The position numbers were made by a program, and so were the translations under genes. 64,000 nt of DNA from Capitulum mitella (taxonomy: Eukaryota > Arthropoda > Thecostraca > Pollicipedomorpha > Pollicipedidae): assembly GCA_030062745.1 (NCBI GenBank), contig CP099842.1, positions 27,148,307 through 27,212,306 on the forward strand, written 5' to 3'. Positions 25,498-37,560 of the stretch are shown in pieces. The stretch's first letter is position 1, and the number at the start of each line of letters is the position of its first letter. A model generated the notes under the pieces. It was not told the origin of the DNA. It made no database searches and saw only the letters and a list, made by a program, of their open reading frames with translations.

Positions 25498-28400
25498 AAT
25501 GACACCCCATCTGTGCATCGAGCCGTTTACTTGACACAATCAAGTGTTAGCATGGCACGATCTCTCTCGGGTCTTAACATTATCGCTGGGTCGTAGGCAC
25601 AATCAAATACATCCATACTGCATACATCAACATTTCGGCCGCTGCATGCAAGAGGCGAACGGTCTGGTGCATGGCGCGGTTCAAAACACCAATTAACAAA
25701 TGCACCATAACTTCGTACACCAACTGTAGGATGGCTTGTATGTTCCAGAACAGCTAATCTGATCCAACTACGGCAGGCATTCTCCTCGTTACTACACTTT
25801 CAGCATACTACAGAAAATGCTCAGGACTTGACGTATGAACAGCAGTGAAGTGGGGTCTGCAATCATGTAAGATGCGACAGCGAAAACAATGCTCACAATG
25901 TCCGCCGTGCAAAACAAGTGATTTAACTGACGACCAAATCGGAAAAACTGATGCCCAGGCACATTTCATCAAATGAGTCATGGCGTCTTCAAATAAATAA
26001 GACCTGATTACAACAACGCAGCTCCAAGCAATTCAAGGTAACAGGCAACGAATCGGGGGCTTTGAAGTCAGTTTAATCCTCAAGCTTCCGTTAGTTTGGC
26101 ATGCTTTAACTCCGATGAACAATGACAAACCTCCGAGCATGGCCTGGCCTTTGTCTCGGCGACCCGGTACAAATCTCCCAGTCACGATTGGAATCAATCA
26201 TGTTGACTACGAGGTTAGATCATGGTCCACCCACCCATTTCCTTTCATTGAGTCACATAATACAGACAACACGATTTTTTAAGCTAGCGCACATCTTTCA
26301 GGAGCTGAACATTTCTCCCATGGATTCATACGGGGAATTCACCATTTTGGCGACAAAGCCACCCGAAAACTTTTCAAAACTTGGACATAGTGGATGTCCT
26401 CAGGAAGCCATCAACTCCGTCAGTGGTGACGTGATGCTCTCAACTCAACTTCCAATTCCCAGCTCACTCAAAAACCGCTCCTAAACTGGCTTGGCCATCT
26501 TTTACCGCTCATCGTCGGGCCATTTACCACCATTTCACAGGCCTCAAACGGCGGCGACGCGGGGCCGTGTCTCAGTTCCATTAGAGCGGCGCAGCGCGCA
26601 CTCCCGAATCGTACGCCGGCCGAAAACCGAGCCGCGTTATCACCGTGGGAACGCGAGAAGAGACGGGCGCCGGGAGTGTCGTCCTCGCGCCGAGTTCGGG
26701 CCGCGACACTCCGATGTTATCGCCGGCTACATGGCACGGTGATTAACATGCACGGACGTGGAGGCACGAGGAAATTAGTTTGAGCAGTTCAAAATGAGTT
26801 ATTTCTTCAAAATGTCGCAGTCGCCACCAGGGATTTGAACTTCGGACCAGAAGCAGGTTACTTATTTCAGGCTGCGGAATGATCGTGTCCTATTTACTTA
26901 AATGGGAAAAAGTAAATAGGACTCACTTTGTATCATGTACGACTCGACGCCACTGCAAATTTCATTCAATCGCCCAGTCAAAATCGTTCAATCACTAAAA
27001 ATCGGACTCCATATGAGTGCCCCCACTGAAGAAACTTATGCAACATATGTCATCTTTTCAACGTGCTACAGAAAAATCGGCGACAACAAACCACAAGGTG
27101 ACAACCAACAGCTGAACTTAATGAAGTAAATGTGTGTCGGTGTCACACATCACTGGGACGTCAGCGCAAGAAGCCAGCTAAAATCCAGGAGAGCTTCGAC
27201 TTCGCAAGCCGCAGCAGAGAACGACGCTCCGACCCGAGTTGGAAAGACGCATGTTTACTTAAACGACCTGAGAAAAAAGCTCGTGTCTACCTGTTTATTT
27301 CACTGCCACCTCTATTTTTACAATCATGTGATATTTAATCTACCAACCCTAGGACAACGATCGGGGCTACCCAGAATCACTCGTGCCACTAGACACGGTT
27401 TCATGTTTACTCTCTCCATTCACCGTCTTGAACGCAACGCCTCAGTTACATCATTAATTACCTGCGCTGGAAGTACCCAAAGAACAGCAGCCCTCGCCAA
27501 TCGGCTGGGACATTCTGACGCACAAACGACACGGAGCTGCATGCACGAACGACGTCTTTCTCAATTTTCGCCAATGACATAACCAGACGCGCAAATTCCG
27601 TGCACTGGTTCACAAGAATTCGCAAAATGTCAGTACAGAAGTCTGAAAAGGACACAGGCTTATTCTGATTCAGATTGACTGACATGATGATTGATGACTG
27701 ACTGACTGATCAGACTGAATGATTATTTCTCTAAGCGTGTCTCATCTTCGCTGGTTACAGAATGGGAGTAAGAAAAGGCAATGGAGCGGATTTAGGCTAA
27801 AAGGGCAGGAGTGCTCAGTTTCAGTAGACCTTCGTGAAATCACTCAGGAGACCCTATTATCGCAAGTTGCTTCCATACATCACCATAAAAGACAACCCCG
27901 TCCTGGGCTAAGCCAATCATAGTCTCTCACAATGAGCGCAGTTACCGGAGGTCAAGAGGCTGTGCTACCTTTTCCACGAAGTGCGGTCATTACGTAAGTT
28001 TTACGGGGCTTTTTTTCAGATTAATCCTCACATTTCTCTGTCGACGTTATCAATAATGAAGGCGCACTTCACTCTGCCGTCTGTGCAATTCGCATGCCGC
28101 GTTTAAACGTTTACTCGCAGTACATTTAGCGGGTGCTCTTTGCTCTTTGCTTTCACCCGACACCACCGGGGGTGTCAAATAGGGCACCCTTCGGTCTTCA
28201 GTGAATAATTCCTGAACCGTCAGAGCAAGCCCCACCAAACTTTCATTACCTGTCCATCAATCAGTTTCACACATTCTGACATCAAAACCATGCTAGGTCA
28301 TGGAGATGTGACGTCATAAATGCCCCCCTGCATGCATATTTTCATCTCTTCGGGGGTGGCGCGAACATGCTTCGTCTTTTTTATAATATCCGCGAACATA

Positions 28401-30180
28401 ATACTTTGGACTTACATGCCACGGTCTCAAAAAGGACATACAAGCGTGCCATGTCAACTTTAGACGTCAAGCTAGGTCACATGTATGACACTTGGACATG
28501 ATTTACATTATGGGTGACAGAAATGGTTGCCGCTGAACTTCTGCATCGTTCATGCCAGACAAACAAATCTACATGCGACTCTTAGCACGGCTCATCAAAT
28601 ACAACGTGACGTCACGTCAGGTAACGTCACAGGCTGATGTCAAAAGGAAATGAAATACACCAATGTCCGTGGAAGACCATTCAGTGGCAGCAGATAGAAA
28701 TTATTGCTCTTAGTCATAAATAGAAAAATCCGACGGTGCGACGGTTAGATCCTGAAATCCGATCCGATGGTTAGACCCTAGAGTAAGACGAGGGGTGCCC
28801 TTTTTAACACTCCACCCAGGTGGTCGCAGGTACGAAAACACGCCAGGCGGTGCCAGATTACGAGCCACATTTTTCGCAGGCCGCCGCCTTCAGGCAAAGT
28901 TACGACACCCGAGGGTTGATCAAGGGGGAAGGGTACCGGTGTCACGTCCCCTCCTCCCCCCTCCAATATGACCATGGTTAGATAAGAATGTCAATTTGGG
29001 AGAAACATTCAGATGCAAAATCTTGACTGAATAGTCCGCACATGGCACACATGTGCAATGGTTAGCACGTTTCATCGACGCTAAAAAAGAACAGATAACC
29101 TTCTCTCCATCTGACCACCTCTGCGGGCCGGCTTCAACAACTATTGTCGGCAGGATCCGCCACTGGTAAAACTACTCATCAAACCATGGCGGTTGGTCAA
29201 GTCCATGACCATCCGTGACAGTGGTTCTGGTATCGACAAACTGGCAACAACAGCATTAAGCACACATCTCTGCACGAAAAAACCGCCGCCACACCTCAGC
29301 CTGACTGCCAGAAAATCGAGAGCCCACGTGGGACCCAGAGCCGCTTGACGTGACACCCAGTATTCATGCAGTGCAGAGTTTAACTCCACTCAAGGGCAAA
29401 GTAAACCCGGAAAACCGGGTAAACGCCTCACCTTAAGATCGATATCCCGTTCCTCCGTGGCAACTGTCGGAGACAACACGGACGACACACAGTCCACGGC
29501 CAGCCCTCGCCTGTCTCTGTGTGGTATGCCAGGAATTGGACAAAGAATCCCGGCTACGCGCCGGTCCACTGCGCATCGTATCTGCGCACCAACAGAAAGC
29601 TGGCCAACGGAAATCGCTTTGGCGGTCATTAATTTTAGCGCAGAATGGGCGAACTACGTTCAGCTAGGCATTGGCTGCTGGGAATGGAGAAAGATCTCCT
29701 GAGTAGTTATATTTACACCTTCTTAAAGACACATTTGCCTACGACACCATGTGGAATCAAATTTCGCAGAGTTGGCCGCGAAGTTGGACCGCTCAAACAC
29801 ACTGACGTCATGCGTTCAAAATCAGCAAGTGGTAGTACCACCGCCGTCCGTTCATCAATGGAGGCGCCACATACTGGACACTGGGAACTAGGAGCAAATC
29901 CGTGTCGAGTTGGACAACGTGGAATTAATTTGCGCATTAGCTTTTCTGCGTATGGCTTGGAAGATTTCAAAGCGTCATGATTTCTGTTTGATATGCGGTG
30001 ATGGAGCCAGACAAGAAGAACGTTGGTGTGCCGCACCCCACAGGCAGCCCGAATCCACAATTCTGAGATCGTCCCGCAGGACAGAGAACCCGTCTTTAGA
30101 GCGATCCATCAGTTAATTCTTGCTTTCTCCCATCGTTTTCAGTAATCTGGCGAGTTTTCGGCAGGTCTTGTCTGCGCCGT
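25498..30180. other. No gene recognised
   Basis: Moderate GC. Short ORFs only. The stretch contains a TGAC-rich microsatellite near 27,690-27,712, CRE palindromes at 28,309, 28,607 and 29,803, and a duplicated GACGGTTAGATCC / GATGGTTAGACCC phrase near 28,740-28,780. Confidence 0.5.
29713..30050 (-). other. Unassigned minus-strand open frame with a CPVCG motif
   Basis: About 110 codons open in about 50% GC DNA. The translation includes a CPVCGASID stretch resembling half of a zinc ribbon. There is no ATG at its 5' end. It lies just downstream, on the minus strand, of the CRE/CCAAT cluster at 30,190-30,282, so it could be part of an unknown gene's early exon. No family was recognised and the plus strand is open too. 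Confidence 0.15.
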
Positions 30181-30189
30181 GTTAAGTGT

Positions 30190-30282
30190 ATTGGTGACGT
30201 AACACGGTCTGAGTAAACGGTCAACCAATAGGTATATTGTGTCGCTGACGTCCAGACGTCACAGCTCAATTGCGCCCATTGG
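30190..30282. promoter_or_regulatory. Promoter-like cluster of CCAAT boxes and CRE-type sites
   Basis: Within 93 bp: ATTGG (30,190) directly followed by TGACGTAA (30,195), CCAAT (30,225), TGACGTCC (30,246), GACGTCAC (30,255) and ATTGG (30,278). CRE plus CCAAT combinations are typical of animal proximal promoters. No adjacent gene was recognised on either side. Confidence 0.4.
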
Positions 30283-31160
30283 TGGCGGCCCCAAACATTC
30301 ATTGTTGTGACCATGGGCGGTTTCAGGTTGGAAGGTGGAACGTTTCCGAAGTTGGGACTTCCATTTACGAGTCGTTTTTGTGCAACGTCATGTGTTAGGA
30401 AAAATGTGTTTTCAAACTAACGCAGGACAGCTGCCCTCACAGCCTCTCCTCATCCAGAATACACAACATATGCCACCACCACACACACGTATTCTACAAA
30501 GCGTCGTATATGACGGGGTATATAGGAATGGTTTTCGGCATACTGAAGTACATATTCCGTCAAATATGAAGTCCTCTAGTGGCAAGACAATTAACAATAG
30601 TTACAGTTTTTACCGCTAGAGAGCAGCCTAATGCTTCCGTTCGACGGTCTTTACGTGATAGAATGAGTCTCACGTTGTGGGTCTCATTTGAAATGCGTTG
30701 GTATGACTGCAGTTACAACGACACATTTCAACATGTATGCACTATTTGCGGTTAACTGCATTTTCTTCTGTTTTTCTCCCTGCCAGGATCGCTAAAATAA
30801 GCTGAGAATGCGGAGTCGGACGGTTCGAATATTTGCGAATGTTTGAATCTTGACTTCATAATTTAGCGCAGTGGCAGCGCTAGGGTTCTGCAAAGGGTGA
30901 GGCATTGTCACACCGGTAATACGTCGCCGCGAGTATAGGAATAATGGCTGACCAGCCTGAAGCAGTTTTTATCCGAATTTTGTCGCCTTAGCTTGCATCG
31001 TAAGGGTTTCCATTTTTTCCGTTTACCTATTTTTGTTTGTCATGCCCATCACAGTTAAGGCATCAGAAAAATGAAATCCTACGACAGGCTCATGTTAAGT
31101 ATACCTTGGCTCAGAATTTCAGCACTAACTCAGGAACATGCATCAACTACGACACACAGT
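30283..31160. other. No gene recognised
   Basis: Moderate GC. Near 30,866 a TTAGCGCAGTGG string looks like a tRNA A box but has no partner; see rejected items. Confidence 0.5.
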
Positions 31161-31330
31161 GACGCTGGAACGGGGGGAAGGGGCAAGGGGCAGCTTCCCC
31201 CAACTTTGAGCAGCATTTGACATTAACCCAATGGCGTTGCATGGAAAGAAATGAGGTAAAAATCGTGTCGCCCCCCCCCCTCTCCTCCATCTCCACAGAG
31301 GTTCCACCGCTCCTGATGCCAAAGATTTGC
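31161..31330 (+). repeat. Dispersed repeat, copy 1 (G/C-tract family)
   Basis: Aligns with 33,545-33,690 through shared words GGCAGCTT(T)CCCCCAACTTTG, GCATGGAAAGAAA and GAGGTAAAAATCG. GCTGGAACGGGGG at the start versus GGTTCCACCGC near the end suggests degenerate inverted termini. A C10 run lies at 31,271. Confidence 0.7.
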
Positions 31331-32090
31331 ATGCATTTATCTGGCTCGCAACATCTTTTAGACTCAGTTTCTGATATGACCCACTTGCAGGAAGCTGACC
31401 ACAGTCTCCAGTCGGCACGCTACCCAGTTTACGAATGTTCCCGTACTTTGCGGGTGTCCGCCACCCTCCAATAAAAGTGCCGTATTGTGGATTTTCATTT
31501 TGCAGCACGCATATTTCAATACTGTCGACGAGCAACGGCCTGTTTACTTTGGAGGGTGCTTTGACCTTTACTGTTATCGCTGATCGTGTACATTTTGTTT
31601 ACGTCCGTCGCCCGAAAGTGTCAGTTCCAGTTTTACTGGGGCAGGCATTACTTTAAAAAAATTGGGGTTTTAACGTGGGATCTTGTGAGATATCCCCTTT
31701 TCCTGCGTTTGCCAGCCTATCCGTACGTTGGACACCAATCAGAAACAAAAGTGCAGTCTTTACGCCCGGTACAAAACATCTGTTATCCATAGCAAGAGAG
31801 AACTGCGCGATTTTGTTTACCTTTGGCACGGAGCTTTCCATACCAAAAGAAACTACTGGTATGGAGTTCCATACCAGTATTTTGACCCACTGATGTGTTT
31901 TCTTGCTTTATAAACCAGAATTTGTCCCATTCTACAACCATGCTGCATGTCCTCACATCTGGCCTATCTTGAGCATTAACAAGTCTTTTTATTTGAGTTC
32001 TGACCCCCTCTTACCAAAATCCAGCTGCCTTACTCGGCCCAACCAGCCCTTAACAGTCCTTATCAAAATAATGTATTAGGGTGCTACCAG
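31331..32090. other. No gene recognised
   Basis: Short ORFs only. A duplicated TGGTATGGAGTTCCATACCAGTA inverted word lies at about 31,857-31,880. Confidence 0.45.
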
Positions 32091-32113
32091 TGACGTCACG
32101 ATCCTCGACCAAT
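32091..32113 (+). promoter_or_regulatory. CRE-CCAAT promoter-like module
   Basis: GTGACGTCAC (CRE palindrome at 32,091-32,098) is followed 10 bp later by CCAAT (32,109-32,113) and a GGGAGGCCGG stretch. It lies 130 bp upstream of a small ATG-initiated frame at 32,243. Confidence 0.35.
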
Positions 32114-32242
32114 GGGAGGCCGGCGTGTGCCGGTCGTCAGCTAGCTAGCCGGTTAAGCCGGCTTTAGTTGCTTACGGCGAGCTTTGACGGGACAGAGGTC
32201 GGAAATTCTCTCCTTGTATTTCGTATTTGATTATATCAGTAG

Positions 32243-32425
32243 ATGCAGTGTTGTGTTTTCGTGGATCCTTTTACGCTGACTGGCGTAGGGTTAAAAATTG
32301 AAAGAGCTTTGAGGGATGGGACAGTTGCAGGCATGTTGCAGGAGTGGGGGGCCTTGCCAGGTGATCGAGCCTGGGCAGGATCCTATATTGGGTCTTGGGC
32401 AAGATTGGTGAGAGGTAAACCTTAA
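32243..32425 (+). CDS. Possible small ORF or first coding exon, unknown product
   Basis: Sixty codons starting at ATG, 130 bp downstream of the CRE-CCAAT module. The translation is not compositionally biased but matches nothing I recognise. An AGAG|GTAAAC sequence close to its end (about 32,416) could be a splice donor, making this a first exon. The Kozak context is weak. It may equally be a chance frame. Confidence 0.18.
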   Translation: MQCCVFVDPFTLTGVGLKIERALRDGTVAGMLQEWGALPGDRAWAGSYIGSWARLVRGKP

Positions 32426-32967
32426 GTAGCTGTCAGTTTTGTACTAGGCTATTTTTTCATATGTTTGGCTTTTCTTGAATTTGTCATGGTTAATGTCAAA
32501 ACAACGTAAAAATGCTCAACTTAACACAGCCCACATTTCGGGTGAACGGCGGCATGTCACCCGTGACGTCACGCCAGACGCTACTTTGGCCGGATGGTTT
32601 TACCTGGACTTCTAGGGCCTTGGGTACAACCAAGGTATGGTATGCCCGGTCACCATGATATGCTTGATCAATGTGGCTAGATTCACAATTTTGGGTGCAA
32701 AAAGGCACCTAAGCACGAAAATAAATGCATCCCAACTGTGGAAATATCACATCTGAACACCATTTTGGCAGCAAACTGCATGCTCCCAAATCATGATGTT
32801 GCATCCTTGCAGTGCAGAAGTTAATGCTAATGCATCTTCCCTCCAAGATTTTGTCACCTTTCAGTGATAAATGTTTACATCTTTTGATTTTCTGCTACAT
32901 CTTGGACACCCGATCCGAAATGAATCTGGCCACACTGTGCTTGATCCAAGGCCACAGCTAGCTTAAT
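32426..32967. other. No gene recognised
   Basis: Moderate GC. A CRE palindrome lies at 32,564-32,571. Confidence 0.5.
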
Positions 32968-33082
32968 TGTTTGTTTGTTTGTTACGGGTTAGGACGCACA
33001 GCCTCTTGGGCTCAAGCGTCCGTGTCTTAAGTCAAGTCTTGTGTCCCGTCGGGCGTCAGTCAGTCGTCTGTGCTAGCTTAAT
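32957..33082 (-). mobile_element. SINE-like retroelement copy 1 with 11-bp target-site duplication
   Basis: An approximately 104-bp body (32,968-33,071) is flanked by perfect 11-bp repeats GCTAGCTTAAT (32,957-32,967 and 33,072-33,082). On the minus strand it starts ACGACTGACTGACG and ends in (CAAA)n, as expected for a retroposed RNA. The interior folds: GGACGC (32,992) pairs with GCGTCC (33,016), with an inner AGCC/GGCT stem. No clear pol III A box was seen. A near-identical copy lies at 33,273. Confidence 0.8.
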
Positions 33083-33263
33083 CATAGCTCTCACATACTC
33101 CAGCTCTCATTCTCAGGTCAGTTGACGCGCTTCTACTGCTACTGCGACTGCAGACAAAAAAAATGGAACTAAGCACTACCTATGATAAATTCACGTCTTA
33201 GGTCTACCTGGAACAGGCGAGTTAACGCCGCACGCAGACACTTGTTGCATCAGAGCGCGCATT

Positions 33264-33381
33264 TCGTGCAATATTTGTTTGTTTGTTGTGGGTTAGGACG
33301 CACAGCCTCTTGGGCTCAAGCGTCCGTGTCTTAAGTCAAGTCTTGTGTCCCGTCGGGCGTCAGTCAGTCGTCTCGTGCAAT
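33264..33381 (-). mobile_element. SINE-like retroelement copy 2 with 9-bp target-site duplication
   Basis: A 100-bp body (33,273-33,372), nearly identical to copy 1, is flanked by a different duplication, TCGTGCAAT (33,264-33,272 and 33,373-33,381). Same orientation, 305 bp away. The different duplications show two independent insertions rather than one tandem duplication. Confidence 0.8.
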
Positions 33382-33544
33382 GAAAATATGGAGTACTCAA
33401 AAATCAACATGTCTGAAGCGCCAAAATCAGTATCAAACACCGCACTGCCAGTCTGATATGGTAGCCGTATGAGGCTGCCTCATTCGGAGTTTTTCCCAAC
33501 GGCCTTCGAATGAGAACTAATGCTGTTCGCCAAAGGAATATTCA

Positions 33545-33690
33545 GGGGCGTTGGAACCGGGGGACGGGGAGTGGCGGCAGCTTTCCCCCAACTTTGGGCA
33601 ACGTTCAGCATAAACCCTTCGGCGCTGCATGGAAAGAAACGAGGTAAAAATCGCGTTTTTCCCTGCACAGATGCTCCACCGTCCCTGGGA
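33545..33690 (+). repeat. Dispersed repeat, copy 2 (G/C-tract family)
   Basis: Homologous to 31,161-31,330. It begins GGGGCGTTGGAACCGGGGG, related to the terminus of the foldback element at 6,651. Confidence 0.7.
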
Positions 33691-34700
33691 ATATGCTTTA
33701 ATTTTCCGAAAGTAATGGACAGGTTGAGCTGTCATCGATGTTCTGCTTTCTTAAGAAATGTTTCCCATCATTTTGATAAGAAATTTTGATGAGAATAATC
33801 AGACGCAAAAAATATTGGTAAGACCCAGCACTATGTGCCTCAACGGAAGAACCGCCACTGATTCACTGTGGCCAGATTCGCAATATTGTGTGGAAAATGA
33901 CACCTAACCAGGAGAATAGATACATCCCAGTTGTGAAAATATTACATCTGAACATCATACTGGCAGCAAATTGCTTGCACGCAAATCCTGATGTTGCATC
34001 CGTATAGTGTAGGATGCAATGTGAATGCATCTTTCTATCCAGGCTTTTGACACTTTTTTGCATATGTACACCTAATCAGAAACTAATTATGAAACATTGC
34101 GGCTGTTGGTAACATTTATGTTTGCCAAGGCCACTAAAATGTTTGCATCTTTGGATTTATTTCTGCGTCTTGACACATCATGCAAAACGAATTCGGCCAC
34201 GCTGTCAAGATTAGAACATGCGGCGAATATTCACTTAACCATTTTATCATCCGTATTTCCGCGGGATACTTGAATGCCATTTTTCATGTTTTTGTAAAGT
34301 GGATCCCAATGTGTTGCTAGTGTGGTTTGGAATCAGCGCCTGAGTATAGACAAATATAGCTGAGTATAGAGTATAAAGTATAGACAGATATAGATGTATC
34401 TAATCTCGGTCTCTGCTCCGAGATTAAGGTCGGCAGGTAACTCGGTTACCGAGCCAAGCAGATCTTGGTGCACGGACGCCGATTCCGAGACCTGAATTGA
34501 TCACGCCATTCCAGAGAACAGGCATAATTTTTGTGGCGGAATTTTAACGTGCCGGCATGATCAACAAGACAGCGTCAGAACCGCGCCCAGAGGAGGGGCT
34601 CAGCAGGCTGGACCCCGTCCCTTAGCGCGGAAGGTTTCCTGACTTCAGCGGCATTGGGGCTCGTTTGGCAAGGGCTACCATGAAGAGAGGCCCTTTATGT
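33691..34700. other. No gene recognised; short GTATAGA microsatellite
   Basis: AT-moderate DNA with a degenerate AGTATAGA/AGATATAG stretch at about 34,335-34,400. Confidence 0.5.
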
Positions 34701-34739
34701 TAAGATGCTACTTACTAGTTACTTCCTAGTTACGGCTAC

Positions 34740-35005
34740 TACTAGCTTAGGGGTCCTGCTGGCATGTGAAGGACGCGCCTTCTGGGCTGTAAAGAGGGCA
34801 CTTGCTGGCTTGTAAAGGGCCGGCCTACCGCCTGCAGATAGGCCTCCTGCCAACCTCTTAAGGGTCCTCTGCCAGCCTGCCAGCAGAGGCCCAGCGTCAC
34901 CCTGCAGATAGCCTCGTGTGAGCCAGTAGAGGGGCCCTATGAAGAGGCCCCGTGTCGGCGTGTGAAGGCTTCCTTGTTTCAAAGCGGAGCCTTCTGCTAG
35001 CCTGT
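34740..35005. repeat. Degenerate minisatellite (about 22-33 bp units)
   Basis: Variants of CTTCTGCTAGCCTGTAAAGAG plus GGGCCC recur about eight times with strong decay. Confidence 0.55.
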
Positions 35006-35013
35006 AAAGAGCC

Positions 35014-35065
35014 GGTATATTTTGAGGGGGAGGGAGAAATTCCCCTCCCCCTTTTGAAAATATCC
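35014..35065. repeat. Foldback hairpin GGTATATTTTGAGGGGGAGGG / reverse complement
   Basis: Two arms of about 22 nt, purine-rich then pyrimidine-rich, separated by a few bases. Few mismatches. Confidence 0.65.
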
Positions 35066-37560
35066 CTGCATACAGCCCAGGCCTGTAATCAAATTTGGCG
35101 GCACGGATCACTTGCATTCACCACAATGGGGTGAAATCCTAGCCTTCCAATCAAGCGGTCCCGGAAATTGAACGTTCAGCACGAGTGGGCAGTGGCCTGA
35201 GTCATGCCAGGGAGCCTGCCCCTCCACCCCCTCCTCCTCCACACCTTTGCTCTGTTAAGGGAGGCCCTGCTGCAGGCATGACCTCGGACAGAAGAAAATA
35301 ACGGCCTACATGTTCACCACGGCTTCAGTTATTTGATGGCGTTGTTTTATATGAACTAGTTGCACCGACCAGGTACTTTTTGCAGTCTTGGTATCAAACT
35401 GACATTCAACTAAGTGTCCACAGGCCCAACCAACAGACTAATAAATGGTCATCAATATTTCATATGCGCTAGTTTGGACAATGCCGACAACATACGGCGT
35501 TTGGGTCGGCCTCCTGTTGGGTTCACAAACCATCTGAACAAAAGGTTGTTCCTGTTGTTGTTGAGTTAGGGAGCATAGTAGAACTGAGGTTTCGAGAAGA
35601 TTTTTGAATGCGAATATTCGGATGTGTACATTTGAATATTTGGATCGTACGTTAGAATCTTTTGAAGTTGGTGCCATTTCATTACGAAAGACACGGTCGG
35701 GACAATATGCAAAAGTCAGACCGACTCGCAGTTACCGAAAGGAGTCACAGAATATCAAAGGTTTGGCCGGTGCCGAGCATGCGATGGAGGATGGAGGCAT
35801 TCTTCATAAGCAAATTGTCATGCTATTCTGTCACACCGTTTCACATATCTACTCTGATCGCATTGAACAGGAATGACGGTATGGCTGATCCGGGTCAAAG
35901 TAAGGATCACAAAGGATCACATCAGGATCACAACGCTTGCATACAGATTAGCATTTGAAGAATGATTGTTTTTCGAATCTTGATCCGAAGGAAATGCGAT
36001 TCACCTCTGTATTTTCAAAGTTGATCCGGATCTAATGCGATTTACTCCAAAAATCATACGATTCTTGATCCCGTATATTATATATATATTTCTCAAGCGC
36101 TGCTTGGCAACACTAAATTCACAAAACCCAAAACGTTTCAGTTTTCCCGGGAATGTTTTTTGCAATGCTTATTGTAGATATCTGGAGGCATATTGTGCCA
36201 CATTTCCGTGAAGATCACGGTAGGCAAACATGGCTAAAACAAAAAATGTTCAGCGTGACCTAGTCAGGTCAGAGACGTAGCCAAGGTGGTCATGGGGATC
36301 CTGGCCCCCCCCCCCCTGAGCCAAGCGGTCTACACTAGATACATAGCGAAGCGATTTCGCACGAATACGGAATAGTGATCATATATATATGTATTGCAAA
36401 GGCAAACATTACATGTATTGCGGTTGGTTAAATATGAGGTCAGTTACATAAAATTGCTGCTCTTTCCTATGTATTTCATCAAATGCCAGCGGCATACCAC
36501 AAAAGTTGACGTTTATCCCCCCCCGGACAATCCTGGCTACGTACCTGAGTCAGGTGAAGGGTTATCCGGAGGTCAACCAGAAAAATTGTCTTATTTAAGA
36601 GAGCCAGAATATTTATCTTTCAAGCGTCGCTAATGGCACCCTTCTGTAACAATTTATCACCGAGTTATGGGCATTTAAATCATGCATTGTAAAAATCGGT
36701 AACCTTTCATGACCAATAACTTCGGCCTTAGAAGTTCCTCAGAGTTAAAAATTTATGGCTGGCCTTTTTTCGATAGTTTCTATGGGAGTACCAAATTTCA
36801 TCGAAATCGAAAGGGGTGGGGTCATTTTTTGTGTCATTTGACGTGGGATATTGGACTTGGAATTTGGCACTACTTCCATAATGGAAATGGCGATGTGCGG
36901 CATGTGAGAAATCATATTTTAATTTACATGTTTCGTTTATCGGCATTCAGAGATCGGTTTCGCACTGAACAGTTGAATGAAAAACTATTTTTTGCAACGT
37001 ATAGATGATACAGGAAAATTTTGGTTTCTTAGTACATTATTACTTTGAATGCAATGCTCCGTCTGAATAACGCAAAGTATCCAGTGGGAGGAGGCTCCCC
37101 TTCTCCCCTCCCCCTTCCCTTGTATCCCCTTTTTTTGCGCAATTTGCATGTTCACACAAAGGGCCGAAAAATGTCAAAAACTTATTTTTGGGGGAGGGAG
37201 CTACACCTGTTGATATATGGCGTCTGTATTGTGGAAAATATACAGACTTTAAAGCTGAGTTCGCCCCCCCCCCCCGCCCCATCGAAAATCCGTGGTGACG
37301 CCCGCGCTTCTGCGTAAAAATACAGCATGGTATCATGTAAACCAAACAAAACTTTGCCATTCTCCGGCTGCGTTTGACAAAGCAACTCATCCATACTTCA
37401 GAAAACAAACTGATGAACTTGTTTTCCTCCAATTAGCCTTTGAAACGATGGGAGTGGCGCAGAATGTGCGTTCAACAAAATCGACTGTGGGCTGGACGAA
37501 GCCCTCATCAAAATCCTGAGCAAACCGCATCCGGCCACAGTGGTTCCGTCTCTGGTTACC
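35066..37560. other. No gene recognised; G/C-tract repeats and degenerate GATCC/ATGCGATT words
   Basis: At 35,890-36,070 the words GGATCAC and GATCCG...AATGCGATT recur several times. C12 runs occur at 36,305 and 37,264, beside pyrimidine-rich stretches at 37,085-37,130 that look like the foldback family seen elsewhere. A (TA)n patch lies near 36,077. Confidence 0.5.

Noticed and set aside
26820-26860. Minus-strand T-arm-like AGTTCAAATCCC
   Set aside because: T-stem does not pair and no A box or acceptor stem was found upstream.
30866-30900. tRNA A-box-like TTAGCGCAGTGG
   Set aside because: No B box at the right distance, no cloverleaf pairing.
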